Positions 9,897-21,018 of a DNA stretch of 64,000 nt are shown one piece after another (the first letter of the stretch is position 1; each line of letters begins with the position of its first letter). The DNA is from Strigamia acuminata (taxonomy: Eukaryota > Arthropoda > Chilopoda > Geophilomorpha > Linotaeniidae): the NCBI GenBank assembly GCA_949358305.1, contig OX442314.1, forward strand, positions 56,925,369 through 56,989,368, in the 5' to 3' direction. The notes beneath the pieces were generated by a model. The model was given only the letters and a program-made list of their open reading frames with translations. It searched no databases and was not told where the DNA came from. Made by a program: the position numbers and the translations under genes.

Positions 9897-12172
9897 TTTT
9901 TTGACTCCTCTGTTTTTTCTGTCGAGCTTGTAGGAGCTTTCAAGAATTTTGTAAGCAGATCGGTAACTGAGCTGTGAAGGGACTTTTGAAGAGACGACTG
10001 CAATGTTGATTGTAAATCGCCTAGTTTCTTGTCTAGAAGTTCGGTCGTAACCCAGTTAGGTCTAGGCCGTTTTACATCATCGGGCGTAGCTTGTGAGCTC
10101 GCCGGACGTTTATTCGCGGGATCTGCTTTATTTTTATTTAGCCATTTCGGGCATTCCCGTTTGAAGTGCCCTGTTTCATGACAGTAAAAACACTTCCCGG
10201 ACTTGGTCTCCATGTGGTTAATATAGATGGTCTCCATCGATTCTTCGTCTCCGCTTTCAACTTCAATGTCACTTTCCACTTGGGTAATTGGTTCATAACC
10301 GACAGTGGAACTCTTGAGTGATGGTCTAGATGCGAATTTGTTATCTTTTGCCTTTGTCGAGGCATTGGATGCTGGGAATTCGCTGTTGTCAAACTCGAGA
10401 CGCGCAGAATGTTGCTTTTTGTTTTCAAACATACAGCGATGTTTTCCCACGAAATAAATGATTTCTTCGACTGTACTTTCACCGTACAGGTCCTTGTTCA
10501 TCAATAACATAAAGCTTTCATCAGTTACATTATCGAACAGGTGGTCTATACCTTCTCTACTTCCGGGTGCAATTTTCCCTTGCGCTTTGGAAAAACGCAA
10601 CAAAAAATCATATAAGCTTTCGTCAGCTCTCTGGATTACGTTTTTCAGTCGTCTTGCTCGCGTGAGCGGGACGAGATCGAAACGTCTTAGAAAAGCGTCC
10701 TCGAAAATTTCCCAACTTGTGAAACGTCGTTTCTCTTGCCTGAACCATGTTTGCGCATGGCCCAGTAAATAACCCGGAATGATTTCATGTACCATGTTGT
10801 CTAATGTTATTTCTCGTAACATTGAAACTGATTTCACGACTTCCAAAAATCTTGACACGTCTTCCTGCTTTCCTTCAAAAGCTGGAATTTCTATTCCTTT
10901 ACAGATGAATTTCCTATTTGGTTGCGGTTGCGATTGGGTATTTCGCACATTTCCCGACAATCTCTGAACTAGTAAGTTCATGTCGTCTTGTGACAGAGTG
11001 GGGGCAGTGCTACTCGCACTGTTTCCCCTCCGTGGCGGTGGAGAATCTGAACGTTGAAAATAACTGGGAGGGAGCAAGTTAGGATTATCGGTGTGATGTC
11101 CCCCTTGCCCTCCTTGTCCCCCTGGCTGGGGTGGACGGGGCTCATTTCTTCGACTCCCCCTTGCAGGAGGTGGCGAATATGAGCGTTGAAACTCATCTGG
11201 TCGCGGTGGCGAGGAACGACGGAATCTCCCCTGGCTGGGGGAGTTATACCCGTGATTCGTCCGATAATCTTCGTAATTTGGCCGAAATTCCTCATACCCT
11301 ATTTGAGCACGGGGAATAATTGGCGACGGCGACTTCTCTCGACGCAAGGCAGGCAAGTTCGGCCTTCTTCGCGGTGACTCGAAATGTGTATGAGGTTGAA
11401 TCGGATTTGGGTCCACATCTCGTACTTCGTCGCGAACTCGTTGTTGGAAGCGTTCGATCGGATCGGCCGGAAATTTTCTAGTCGGAAATTCCTGCTGCGC
11501 CCCGTAATCAACAGGGGTTTTCAACGTTGAGGCTTGATCCCTAATTTCTTGTTGGAAACGTCGGATGGCTTCAGAGGGATGCTTAGGTGGATAAACAACT
11601 CTCCTCGGCGGAATTTCCTGTTCCAACACTAGCGGGAGTGCAGGAATAGGCTGTTGGTTACGCCGTTGAGGGACGATGGCCTGCGACTCACTCGCGACTT
11701 TGTCCACTACAGAGGGTCGTTGTACGTTGTCCGTACGTTCAACCAGTAAAAGTTCATCTGACTTTGGAGTCGATGCACGTGGTTCTGTCGTTTGTTCCTT
11801 ACTTGGAGAAGTAGGGTTAGCGACTCGTAATGGAGGTGGAGCGGGTGGCGGGTCACGCGACTTCTCGTAAGTGGCCGGCGGCCCTCCGTTGATACCTCCG
11901 CGGTTCAGTTCCAACTCGTCCGCTGATCGGCCGGAACGGTCGGACGAACCTCCCGGCTGTTGATTGCGAGCCATATACTGTTTGGCTTCGGTCAGCGAAC
12001 CGAAGAAACGTACATCTAAATTGAAGTGGCGACAATACGCCCGCAAATCCTCGTCGGCGTCGTACTGCGTGCTTTCCTCCGTTATAGGAGTAAGCTGGTT
12101 CCGCGATTGATTCTCGTCTTCCTGATCTCTCGTTTGATTCAGGGTGTCGAACAGATTACGGTGATGTGCCAT
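9890..12172 (-). CDS. gag: Element 1 gag polyprotein
   Basis: The ATG at 12172 gives 760 residues. The frame runs 10 codons further upstream but without another ATG. A proline/arginine-rich N-terminal half precedes a retrotransposon capsid-type region (residues about 430-600, around TWFRQEKRRFTSWEIFEDAF). A CCHC zinc knuckle (C-x2-C-x4-H-x4-C, CFYCHETGHFKREC) follows near residue 685 and would bind the RNA genome. Gag forms the cytoplasmic particle. The capsid region and knuckle are clearly homologous to those of the element 2 gag. A -1 frameshift site lies one codon before the stop and leads into pol. Confidence 0.93.
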   Translation of the reverse strand: MAHHRNLFDTLNQTRDQEDENQSRNQLTPITEESTQYDADEDLRAYCRHFNLDVRFFGSLTEAKQYMARNQQPGGSSDRSGRSADELELNRGGINGGPPATYEKSRDPPPAPPPLRVANPTSPSKEQTTEPRASTPKSDELLLVERTDNVQRPSVVDKVASESQAIVPQRRNQQPIPALPLVLEQEIPPRRVVYPPKHPSEAIRRFQQEIRDQASTLKTPVDYGAQQEFPTRKFPADPIERFQQRVRDEVRDVDPNPIQPHTHFESPRRRPNLPALRREKSPSPIIPRAQIGYEEFRPNYEDYRTNHGYNSPSQGRFRRSSPPRPDEFQRSYSPPPARGSRRNEPRPPQPGGQGGQGGHHTDNPNLLPPSYFQRSDSPPPRRGNSASSTAPTLSQDDMNLLVQRLSGNVRNTQSQPQPNRKFICKGIEIPAFEGKQEDVSRFLEVVKSVSMLREITLDNMVHEIIPGYLLGHAQTWFRQEKRRFTSWEIFEDAFLRRFDLVPLTRARRLKNVIQRADESLYDFLLRFSKAQGKIAPGSREGIDHLFDNVTDESFMLLMNKDLYGESTVEEIIYFVGKHRCMFENKKQHSARLEFDNSEFPASNASTKAKDNKFASRPSLKSSTVGYEPITQVESDIEVESGDEESMETIYINHMETKSGKCFYCHETGHFKRECPKWLNKNKADPANKRPASSQATPDDVKRPRPNWVTTELLDKKLGDLQSTLQSSLQKSLHSSVTDLLTKFLKAPTSSTEKTEESKNC
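9896..9902 (-). promoter_or_regulatory. -1 ribosomal frameshift heptamer A AAA AAC, element 1
   Basis: On the minus strand the gag frame reads tcA AAA AAC tgt tag, which is a canonical X XXY YYZ slippery heptamer one codon before the gag stop. A -1 slip enters the pol frame, which is open from this point onward. The same heptamer is found at the gag/pol junction of element 3. I have not tested for a downstream pseudoknot. Confidence 0.85.
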
Positions 12173-13622
12173 GATATTTTTGTTCAAAAATATAAAACGC
12201 AAAGTGAAAAGTTGAAAAATCGGCGATAGATTCGGTGTGAGATTACGTACCGTTTAGTACGTAACCGACAAAATCGAACAACAACAAAAATTGGCGATAG
12301 GTTCGGTGTTAAAACGTGTACTGTGGGGTACTCGAAAAACAACAAGAAAATAACGCCCAAAAAATAGATTGGAGTACTAAGGATTTTAATACAACACTAG
12401 CGCGGAGAAACAGTCACGCCTAAAGTAAAACTAGAGAAAGAATAGTACAACTGATTCTTTAAACTTGGTGTGGGCAAAACACACTTAAACTACAAAAATG
12501 AAAATACACTTTTTATACTAAACTAGCGCTTAGGGAGGTGCGCTTTAAACTACAATGTTTTAACAAAATTACACTTAACTTTACGGCTTTTTCGGATGCA
12601 AATGGTCCAAACGAACAAGGTGGTCACGGTCCAAAATGGTGGTCAAGAGACGTCCAGTCGGTGTGGATGCAAGAATGCAAGTGGTCTTCACACTTCCCAA
12701 AAAATGGAATTTTTGGGTTAATCCGTTCAGTGGGATTGGACGAATGAAAAAATGACACATTTGACGTGTGTCACTCATTCCTCACCCAACAATGCATTTC
12801 CTTTTCTGGATATGCCACCCACTGAGTTTTGGTCCAAATTCTTTTTTCGAGAATTTGAACTTTGCCATTCTTGTCAGCAAGATTAACCTGTTTTTTAAGA
12901 CAAGTCAAAATCGCCCATTCTCCACAGCTGCTTGACAATCTCCAGTCTCTTTGTAAAGAGAAAATTGTTTTTATTTCTTTTTCGGGAAATAATCACAAAA
13001 TACTACCATTAGTCACATTTTTGGTGAGAAAATATGACCTCTTCAGACTACCATCCAAGTGTCGTTAACTTTTCGTACAAAAAGTTAAAGTTCAAGCATT
13101 TTGATTAGAAATAACTTAAACAATGGACAGCATCGTAAATTCTTCGAGTTGTAGAAACTTCTGTTTGTTTGTCGAGAATCAAAACTTTTTATTCAAAAGA
13201 AATGATCCAACAAACGTCTGGTACATTTATTTATATTTTTCGCGAAATAATAAATAACGTACGGTAGTCTACTTGTTACACATTCTTGTGAGAAAAATGC
13301 AACTAGACTCGGGAGACAGTGTTGAAATAATATTTCGATTAAAATATTATCAACACTGTGAAATTTGAAATTATATTTTTCTTTTTCGAGAGAAAATACA
13401 ACAAACAAATAAATAGTCGTAATTTTCTCGTTAAAGAAAATCACAACACGAACCAAACGGTTATAAATTTCTTTTGCAAGAAAATTTACAACGCGGACAT
13501 TTAGTTATAATTTTCTGGTTAGGAAAATTACAACTCAGCCATAATTTTCTTGGTAAAGAAAAATTACAACAAAAATGTCAAAATTCAAAATTTTACCTAA
13601 GTTCACTTTTAGCTTGCAACCT
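12173..13622 (-). other. 5' leader of element 1
   Basis: This 1.4-kb region between primer site and gag start is AT-rich, with repeated ttttcttnnnaagaaaa-like short motifs (around 13380-13570). I see no coding potential. It would hold the packaging signal. Confidence 0.5.
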
Positions 13623-13640
13623 ATCTCGGTGGAACCTCCA
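13623..13640 (-). other. Primer binding site of element 1, tRNA-Gln type
   Basis: The minus strand reads TGGAGGTTCCACCGAGAT two bases after the 5' LTR. This is the complement of the 3' end of animal tRNA-Gln including CCA, as I recall that tRNA (ending CTCGGTGGAACCT-CCA). It fixes the LTR end at 13643. Confidence 0.85.
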
Positions 13641-13642
13641 CG

Positions 13643-15331
13643 TGTGACGATGACCTTTCGATGACGCTATCCGCTCAAAATGTGTATTTTGGCATAACAA
13701 GCAAGTCTATCAATTCTAGTAGTTGAGAGATAAGTTAACAAACCTAAAGTGTGAACTGGGTAAAATAATGAAACCGGTGGTTATCAAGACATAACATATT
13801 TATTGATATCTAAATATAATCACCGAAAAGTGATTATATTAATCAATTTTGCATCAAATATAATTATACAATAATTATGCCGACAAATGGCCAAATTACT
13901 ATCGATTAAACTATACATATAGTTGCCTGTGCGGCGCTATAATAGTATCAATCGGCTTCGTCCTGGTAAGATGTCGTCTGAATCGGTTGATTATTTGGTC
14001 CTGGTTCGAATCTGTAATGAAAAGGTTAGTATCCGAGGACTTCCGGTTGACTGTATCTGCATCGCCACAACCTTGGGGCGGTTATTGGTTTAAATGGCCT
14101 GTGAGAGCCATTTACCAATTGACCTCTTATAGATGTTTTAAGACATCTATAATTGGTGTGATACGTCAAATGGTTCTTCATACGAGAGTAAACTGTTGCA
14201 AGTTTACAATCATAACTTCTGGTTCCGTGCAATGGATGCATTTATTAGAGTATTACTTTTCAGTAAATACTCGTAATAATTCTGCTTACATAAAGTTGGC
14301 AATTTAGCTACACATTTACTGGCAAGTAAATGCTAATGTAGCTAGTCTTCAGTTTTGTACAGTTCTGGAAGAAGTATCCATGTTTATGCACAATGCTGAG
14401 TTGTGACATAAACTAGCTGGGGATTTAATCTAACTAAACTTTTCCGAGTTTAGTTATTTCAACCCTAATGTTACATTTTCGACACGCTGTTCGGCAGCCG
14501 TGGCTTACTGTAACTGGCAGGCCTTGTGGAACACTTGTTGAATTATATCCGGCCCGACGGGATTCTTACTACTCATCGCCGCGACCTGATCTCCTCACGG
14601 CCACACAGCCGTCATCGGGCACCCGGACATGGAGGCATCATATCACCCATCTCCACGTCAAGTGTACGCCGTATGTAGGTTGTCATAGGCCCGCAGTATA
14701 AGGGGCATTGACTGCGCAATCAACAGACAAGCAAGTGTCTGCGCAATCAACATGACAACCGGAGTAGTAGAAAGGGCTCAAGAAAACATATAGTCAAAAT
14801 ATCTGGTCAAGAGCGAGCTACTTCCTGTTGCGAGGAAGTATATACTCGGGGAAAACAATAGCTTGGCCATTGCTCCAATGAGAGCAATGGTCCTGCAAAT
14901 CCCCCCAATCACTGGTCCAGGTGATGGGATACTCAGGACACATTTTCAGTCCAGGTGGTCAGCTAGACAGACCATAGCTCTCTGCTAGGTCGGGACAGGA
15001 ACTGGATAGCGAGGAACACTTTTGGATTAAGTCTTTCAACTTGATCCGCGGGGGTCCACGCTTGGAGCAGGTGCGAGGGGGAGATTTAATCCCCTAGGCC
15101 TAGTTTTTGGGGTAACTTTGCAGAGTTACCACAAAACAACCTAATATCTATATTTATTGCCATAAACATAAGATAACGTTGATTTTCTGCCTTAAAATCA
15201 CATAAAAGTTGTATTTTATGTGGTTTTACGTCAAGTGACAAATTCTATTCGAATTTGCCGCTTTTGGTCGTCAGCGCCATCTATTGGCGTAATTTGTCGC
15301 TATATCGATGAGCGACTGCATGATCGTCATA
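13643..15331 (-). repeat. 5' LTR of element 1
   Basis: The LTR is 1689 bp long and ends TGTGACGAT / ATCGTCATA as seen on the plus strand, an inverted pair with one mismatch. Its limits are set by the primer site on one side and by comparison with the 3' LTR and its polypurine tract on the other. Its 3' part (minus-strand sense) resembles the 3' part of the element 2 LTR, for example around tgtatagttta and the tgtcggcat block. The small ORFs in it are repeats of those in the 3' LTR. Confidence 0.9.
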
Positions 15332-15402
15332 GGCATGATGAACATTTGGAGAAAAGCTAAATTATTATCGTACGAGTTGTAACTTGAGATTAAAAGCAAC
15401 AC

Positions 15403-15579
15403 TCATCTATTGAAATCAATTCGTGTATCACTACTGGAGATCTGACAGTGCCAACACCTCAAACATGGCCGAGGATTCCGACGAATCCAACTCATCTAAT
15501 GAAATCAATTCGTGTTCACTACTGGAGTTCTGACAGTGCCAACACCTCAAACATGGCCGAGGATTCCGACGATTCCAAC
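15403..15579 (+). repeat. Tandem duplication of serpin 5' UTR and start-codon region
   Basis: A segment of 88 bp holding the 5' leader and the ATGGCCGAGGATTCC start is present twice in a row, at about 15403-15490 and 15491-15579, with a few differences. Because 88 is not a multiple of 3, the first ATG (15465) opens a 22-codon frame that stops before the real serpin frame begins at 15553. Confidence 0.85.
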
Positions 15580-16290
15580 GTCCGTACATTAACCCAAAAA
15601 GGGCTGGAATTCACCTTGCATCTTTACCGGGTAAAACGTCAACCCACGAAGTAAAACCCAAAAGTAAACCTACTAATTCTCTTTTGTTATACTTTTTCAG
15701 CAAAGTGTAGCTGGAAACGATGAAAATTTAGTGATCAGTCCACTCAGCATCAGTGTGGCGCTAGCTATGACTCTAGCGGGCGCCAAAGAAAACTCTGCAA
15801 AACAGATGAAAGATGTCCTCAAGTTTGGATCGTCATTCGCCACCGATTCAGCCATTCACGAAGCATTCCACGAAATTCTCGATTCTATTCGAGGCTCGCA
15901 GGATTGTGCCGTATACATTGCTAATCGCATGTACGTCCACGGCTGTGCGAACATTTTGGCAGACTTCAGAGGCGTTTTGGAAGAACATTACAATACTTCA
16001 TCGACTGTCGTTGATTTCGGTTCAGACGCTGAAAAAATCCGATTGGAGATTAACGAGTGGGTGGAAGAACAAACCCAAACGAAAATCAAAGATTTGATTC
16101 CACCAGGGATACTGGATGAGTTTACACGTTTGGTTTTGGTGAACGCGATCTACTTTAAAGGCGATTGGCTTACGCCATTTCCACCTAGTTCCACGTCTGC
16201 TGATGAATTCCACGTAGATGTTAACACGACAGTAATGGCGGATTTCATGTACATAACGGATGACTTTAGATACGCGAAGAACGATACCCT

Positions 16291-18173
16291 TGTGACAAAT
16301 TAATATGGCTATAAATGCCTATTGTGCCATTATGACGGTAATTTTACTGTATTTGCTTGTAAAACTGATAAGAGTCCTGAATAAAGTTATTTATGATGTT
16401 TCAGAAGCAAAGTTGTTATATTAATAAATATTAATTAACATTACTTCGTGATATCAAAGTATCACGGCCAAAAATACAAGATTTCGTCTGCTAAAACAGC
16501 ATTCGTCAATGCGGTATGTCGCCACTAGAAGGCGCTATCGCAAATCAGCGGTAAATTCGAAATACGGAATTAAATGAATAACATTCAATATATTAAATAA
16601 GTATTTAATATATTGGTTTAGATTATTTAACTTGACAATAATATAAAGTTATATTATTGTATTGAAAGATTGGAAGAAAGAATTGGTCACATTCTTGGAA
16701 ATGTGACCATGCGGATTAAAGGATTAAAATGTGTAACTTGGGAATGTGTCCCCGGTATCCATTTCCGGTCCTGAGTATCCAGATCCGGTTTTGCTAAAGG
16801 ATTAGCATAATCTGAAGTTGCATCCCCGTATCCACTTCCTGCGGTACGAGATTGGTGGAACTTAATCCCACCAAGTATAAAACTCCCTGACAACAGGAAG
16901 TTAGTCAGTTCTTGATTTCTGGTTATTTGGTATGTTCCGCATGTCAAATAACTGTTTCTTACTCAGGGCATGGTCCTACCGGACTATGCATAGCATGGCT
17001 CTGCTGAGCCATGCAACCCCCGTCAACTGAAGGCGAAGTTCGGACTGTTCATGTTTCCGTCAAACGGTCTTGCCGAGGAGAAAGCCTCCCGCATAAGTAT
17101 CCTCGTGGTCGGACAATAGAATCACGTGTGATACCAAAGTATTTAGTAACCGTCAGTAGCACTGTTACTGCAAGAGATTGACTCCATCACCTGATGGTGC
17201 CAAAGCAGTCTGCATGCAAAACATACAGTTACCGCCAGTAGCACTATGTGTTTGGGAAAGTTATATCTCTTCGGTGATGGTGCCAAAGCAGTCTACTTAT
17301 GAGTAGTATCTCGGGTGATTAATTCTGTTGTGCAGAACTGCGGGCTATATCCCCCTGAATACCAGTGCCGTCTCTCACCGCACTGTTATTTAGGGCACGC
17401 GCGATACTGTTCTGCTCAGCAAGGCGAACTTTGACGGCAATTGTGTGTTGCGATGTTTAACCTTTATTATATTTTGTAGTTGATAAATACACCTTAATTG
17501 TTTAAACTTGGCAACAAGTTAACAACCGAAGTAAGTCACGAGACTTATTTCACTGTATGACGAATCAAATTCGTAACAATAAATTGAATACAATTTATTG
17601 AGTTAATTTATTAAACTCACAACATCGCGAATTAAATATAATTCGCAAGCGGAACCTTGGCGAATAAATGACTTCATTTATTCATTACCAATTTCCAACC
17701 CTAGTTGTGGCGGTGCACATGAGTCAACCGCACCTCTCGGATCGAACCAAGAAGCATTACACGGACCATTACACGATACGAACCAGGAACGTGAAGGAAC
17801 CAGTTCCACGATTACGAAGCGCCGACGGAAGCCGCGAGGACACAGCCAGCCCGGCTACGCGTAGATGACATCTTTTAACTCGGTCGAGCGGGCATTTTGC
17901 CGTTCCCGAACCCCGGATCACCAATAACCGTAATCATATTATTTTAGGGCTGTTTTACAGCCAATTTCATGTATAGTTTAACTTGTATTTAACTTGCCAA
18001 ATGTCGGCATTAGAATTTGTATAACTTTTAGGATTGATTATATTGTTTAGTAACAATAAATGTCACGTTTTGAGAAACTCTGTTGTCTTTATTATCTCGT
18101 ATTTTAATCACTTATTCACGCGACTTATACCCGGTACTATCATGCGATAGGAGTTGTGGTCGTCACCGTCACA
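16291..18173 (+). repeat. 5' LTR of element 2
   Basis: This LTR is 1883 bp long and repeats at 22041-23923. It contains an internal imperfect repeat: the blocks gtaaccgtcagtagcact and ggtgccaaagcagtct recur about 70-75 bp apart at 17145-17300. Short ORFs at 16687-16947 (minus) and 17668-17868 recur in the other copy and are not genes. Confidence 0.93.
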
Positions 18174-18175
18174 CG

Positions 18176-18193
18176 TGGAGGTCCCACCGAGAT
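18176..18193 (+). other. Primer binding site of element 2, tRNA-Gln type
   Basis: TGGAGGTCCCACCGAGAT starts two bases after the LTR. It is the complement of a tRNA-Gln 3' end of the GGGACCT-CCA isoacceptor type (recalled, not searched). It differs from the element 1 site by one base, at a position where tRNA-Gln genes are known to vary. Confidence 0.85.
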
Positions 18194-18978
18194 AGGTTGC
18201 AAAGTTTAAATTTACCGAATTTAAATAAAAGTGAAAATTGAGATAAATAAAGAGTATAACATTTCAAAACATTTTATATGTCTCTGCTTTTGCGAAGTAG
18301 GGAATCCTCTTTAAGAACGTTGGGATTCGTGAGAACTCTAACATTAAAGGGAAAGTTTCGTTGTGTTGAAAAAACACTTAAAATCGAAGTAAAATTAATT
18401 TTAATTTTCACGAAAAAAGGCTTGGTAAAATTTCAATGTTAGTTGAATATTTTCGTAAGAAATATCCAATCAGTAACGAGATTGACCAGGCCAAAGTGCG
18501 GACGTAGTAGAAAACTACTAAAATAAAGGATTAGTTTCCATTTTATCATTGGATAAAATAACTTTCCACCAATAAAGTGTCGAGGGATTAAAGGATTATC
18601 GATCCTCGATGCCACGCGGATCCAGACTACAGACGACCATTCGTATCCAGACCAGACCTGCAGACACGTGCTCCAGTAGCCATCTTGACCACGCCGTCCC
18701 GTTCAGTCCCGATTCGAATTTTCCACGCCGTAAACCAGCTAAAGTTAAGTGTATTTCACCTATTATTTTAACAAATAGTTTAAAGCGCCTTCTCACCCGA
18801 CGCTAGTTTACTTGTAGTAGGATTCATTTGATTGTTTAAAATTTATCGATAGTTTAACACGTTTAACCACCACGTGGAGTTTAAGCTTAACCTTATCGAA
18901 GTGTATTGTTATTTTGAAGTGTATTTTTATAAAGTGTGTTATCGTTCTTTAGAAATAAAGAATTTAGAACCTTTTATT

Positions 18979-21018
18979 ATGTCTGACGAAAACATTCATA
19001 TGAATGAACGAGAAGTCGATGACGGAAACTTGGAAAATAGTTACGTCCGACTCGAAGACCAAACGGATTTAATTCCGGACGATTTGACAGAGTACTGTCA
19101 ACTCTATAATCTGAATCGGGTTGATTTCAAAACAATAACCGAAGCGGTTAATCATGTACGCGTACTTGAGAAAAGAAATCAGAGAATTAGACCCGATGAA
19201 GATGAAGATTCGGAGAACGAAAGTCGGCATTCGCGGACTTCACACCGAACCCCACGAAAAACGATTCCCACGAATCGTAAGCTGGACTTTCCCTCTCCTA
19301 AAAAGAGGTTGGGATATCAAGCCCGGATAGTGTCGACTCCCCAGCTAAACGATAGAATGGTACGCGAACCATCGTTTAGCCGATCCCGTAGTCAACAAAG
19401 TTCTGGACAAAGAACACCCAGTTCTAATAGTCCTTTAAATCTAGCCAAACCAAGGTCTAGATCGACTAGTGTTAATCGAATGATTAACAATAGTAATTCG
19501 GGTTTTATCCCCCAAACTTCAGGGAATAGACAAAATATCTCCCAAAACTCGGGACATAGACAGTATGTTACTCCAACATCTGGAAATAGACATTATGTCC
19601 CCCCGACACCGGGGAAAGGACAGTTTGTCCCCCCAACGCAGTCAAAAAGAGTGTCAAATCGAACTCCAAGGAGATCCGATCCGATCTCACCGTCCCCCGT
19701 TATTCAAAATTTACCGGCGGGAAAGACTCGTTCAAATCAGACACCCCCAGAACGTGTACAAAATAAAAGTAGTGTTCCACATGGACAACATGTACCATCT
19801 GGCAATCATACACAGCATGAGAATTATGTTCCTCCAAGGAAAGAAATCCCCCAGGACAATCAGGTCCCTAAGGGAAATCTGCCCAATTTTGAACAAAATT
19901 CTGGTTCGGCATCCTCCGATGGTAGTTCATCTCAAGCGAGATTTTCTACCGACGACTTGGGAACCATCCTTACCTATGTGCGAAATATTCAAACTGATTG
20001 TGCACATCAAGTACAACAATTTATGCAGAATAATGCACAGCAAAATAATAATGCAAACAATTCGAGCAAAACCTTTTTCAAAGGTCAGGATATGCCTGTT
20101 TTCGATGGGAAACAGAAAGAAGTGGCTAAATTTCTAGCCACAGCCAAAACAGTCGCTGTCGCTAAAGGTTTAACCCTGGATGAGATGGTAAAACGCGGAA
20201 TACCAACTTATTTATCTGGTATAGCCCACGAATGGCATACCGATAACATCGACAAATTTGTTGACTGGAAAACTTTCGAAAAGTTATTTTTGGCGGAGTT
20301 TGACATGATCCCTGTCACTCGAGCCCGAAAGCTTCGAAATTTAATCCAGGGCCCAGAAGAGCCACTCTATACATTTCTTTTGAGATTTAAACAAGCTCAA
20401 GGATCTTATTCAAAAAGAGATGAAGCTCCCACTCTTCTCGAGAATTTGAACTTAGTTAGTTACAATCGAATAATCGATAGAGGTCTCTATGAAGAATCAT
20501 TCAATGACATATTTCAATTTGTCCGACAGAATAGGGCTCTTTTCGAAGCCCAAAACGCTAGTGTGGACACTATTGCCAATAAAGAGGACGAAACTGTCCC
20601 GTCAAATACTCAAAGAGGTAAAGACGCCAGGAGTTCGCGCCCACTCATACGATCTACTCAGACGTTGAACGCCGAACCAGAAGTTGTACCTATGGAATCT
20701 GACGAGACAGACAATCTTGAAAACGATGTTGGATTCAACAACATGGTATGTGCCCTATCGGAGAAAGCAACTGGAAAATGTTTCCATTGCAATCAACCAG
20801 GACACTTTAAGAGGGAATGTCCTTTGTTACAAAAAAGGAAATTTGCTCAGGACAAACCTCAAGGTAATGGTAATAATACCAATACCAATCCCGCCTCTGA
20901 TCTTTTTAAACGACAGAGACAAAATTGGGTAACAGCTGAATCTTTGGATCAAAAACTCGAAAATTTGAATTGGGGAAATGCTGCAACAAATGAAGGTATT
21001 TACGGAATTGTGATCTAA
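18979..21018 (+). CDS. gag: Element 2 gag polyprotein
   Basis: The ATG at 18979 gives 679 residues. The open frame continues upstream to about 18874, but that part has no ATG. The N-terminal third is Ser/Pro/Arg-rich and includes tandem degenerate units around residues 180-250 of the form NRQ-V-P-TSG. The capsid-like domain lies at about 375-560 (FFKGQDMPVFDGKQKEVAKF, then TRARKLRNLIQ) and a CCHC knuckle (CFHCNQPGHFKREC) near 625. It is homologous to element 1 gag across capsid and knuckle. No slippery heptamer is visible near its end and no pol frame follows, so it would supply only structural protein. Its intact frame suggests selection or youth. Confidence 0.92.
   Translation: MSDENIHMNEREVDDGNLENSYVRLEDQTDLIPDDLTEYCQLYNLNRVDFKTITEAVNHVRVLEKRNQRIRPDEDEDSENESRHSRTSHRTPRKTIPTNRKLDFPSPKKRLGYQARIVSTPQLNDRMVREPSFSRSRSQQSSGQRTPSSNSPLNLAKPRSRSTSVNRMINNSNSGFIPQTSGNRQNISQNSGHRQYVTPTSGNRHYVPPTPGKGQFVPPTQSKRVSNRTPRRSDPISPSPVIQNLPAGKTRSNQTPPERVQNKSSVPHGQHVPSGNHTQHENYVPPRKEIPQDNQVPKGNLPNFEQNSGSASSDGSSSQARFSTDDLGTILTYVRNIQTDCAHQVQQFMQNNAQQNNNANNSSKTFFKGQDMPVFDGKQKEVAKFLATAKTVAVAKGLTLDEMVKRGIPTYLSGIAHEWHTDNIDKFVDWKTFEKLFLAEFDMIPVTRARKLRNLIQGPEEPLYTFLLRFKQAQGSYSKRDEAPTLLENLNLVSYNRIIDRGLYEESFNDIFQFVRQNRALFEAQNASVDTIANKEDETVPSNTQRGKDARSSRPLIRSTQTLNAEPEVVPMESDETDNLENDVGFNNMVCALSEKATGKCFHCNQPGHFKRECPLLQKRKFAQDKPQGNGNNTNTNPASDLFKRQRQNWVTAESLDQKLENLNWGNAATNEGIYGIVI

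Larger units (their letters stand above)
1..15331 (-). mobile_element. Element 1: Ty3/gypsy LTR retrotransposon with third ORF
   Basis: This is a full gypsy-type element read on the minus strand: 5' LTR at 13643-15331, tRNA-Gln-type primer site, gag, pol, a third ORF, polypurine tract, and 3' LTR at 1-1652. The left LTR loses its last 37 bases to the window edge, so the left target duplication cannot be seen. The order protease-RT-RNase H-integrase places it in Ty3/gypsy. All three ORFs are uninterrupted over thousands of bases and the two LTR copies look identical in the blocks I compared, which suggests a very recent, possibly active, insertion. It lies 221 bp upstream of the start codon of the serpin gene, in the opposite orientation. 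I infer mobility; it is not shown by the sequence. Confidence 0.93.
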
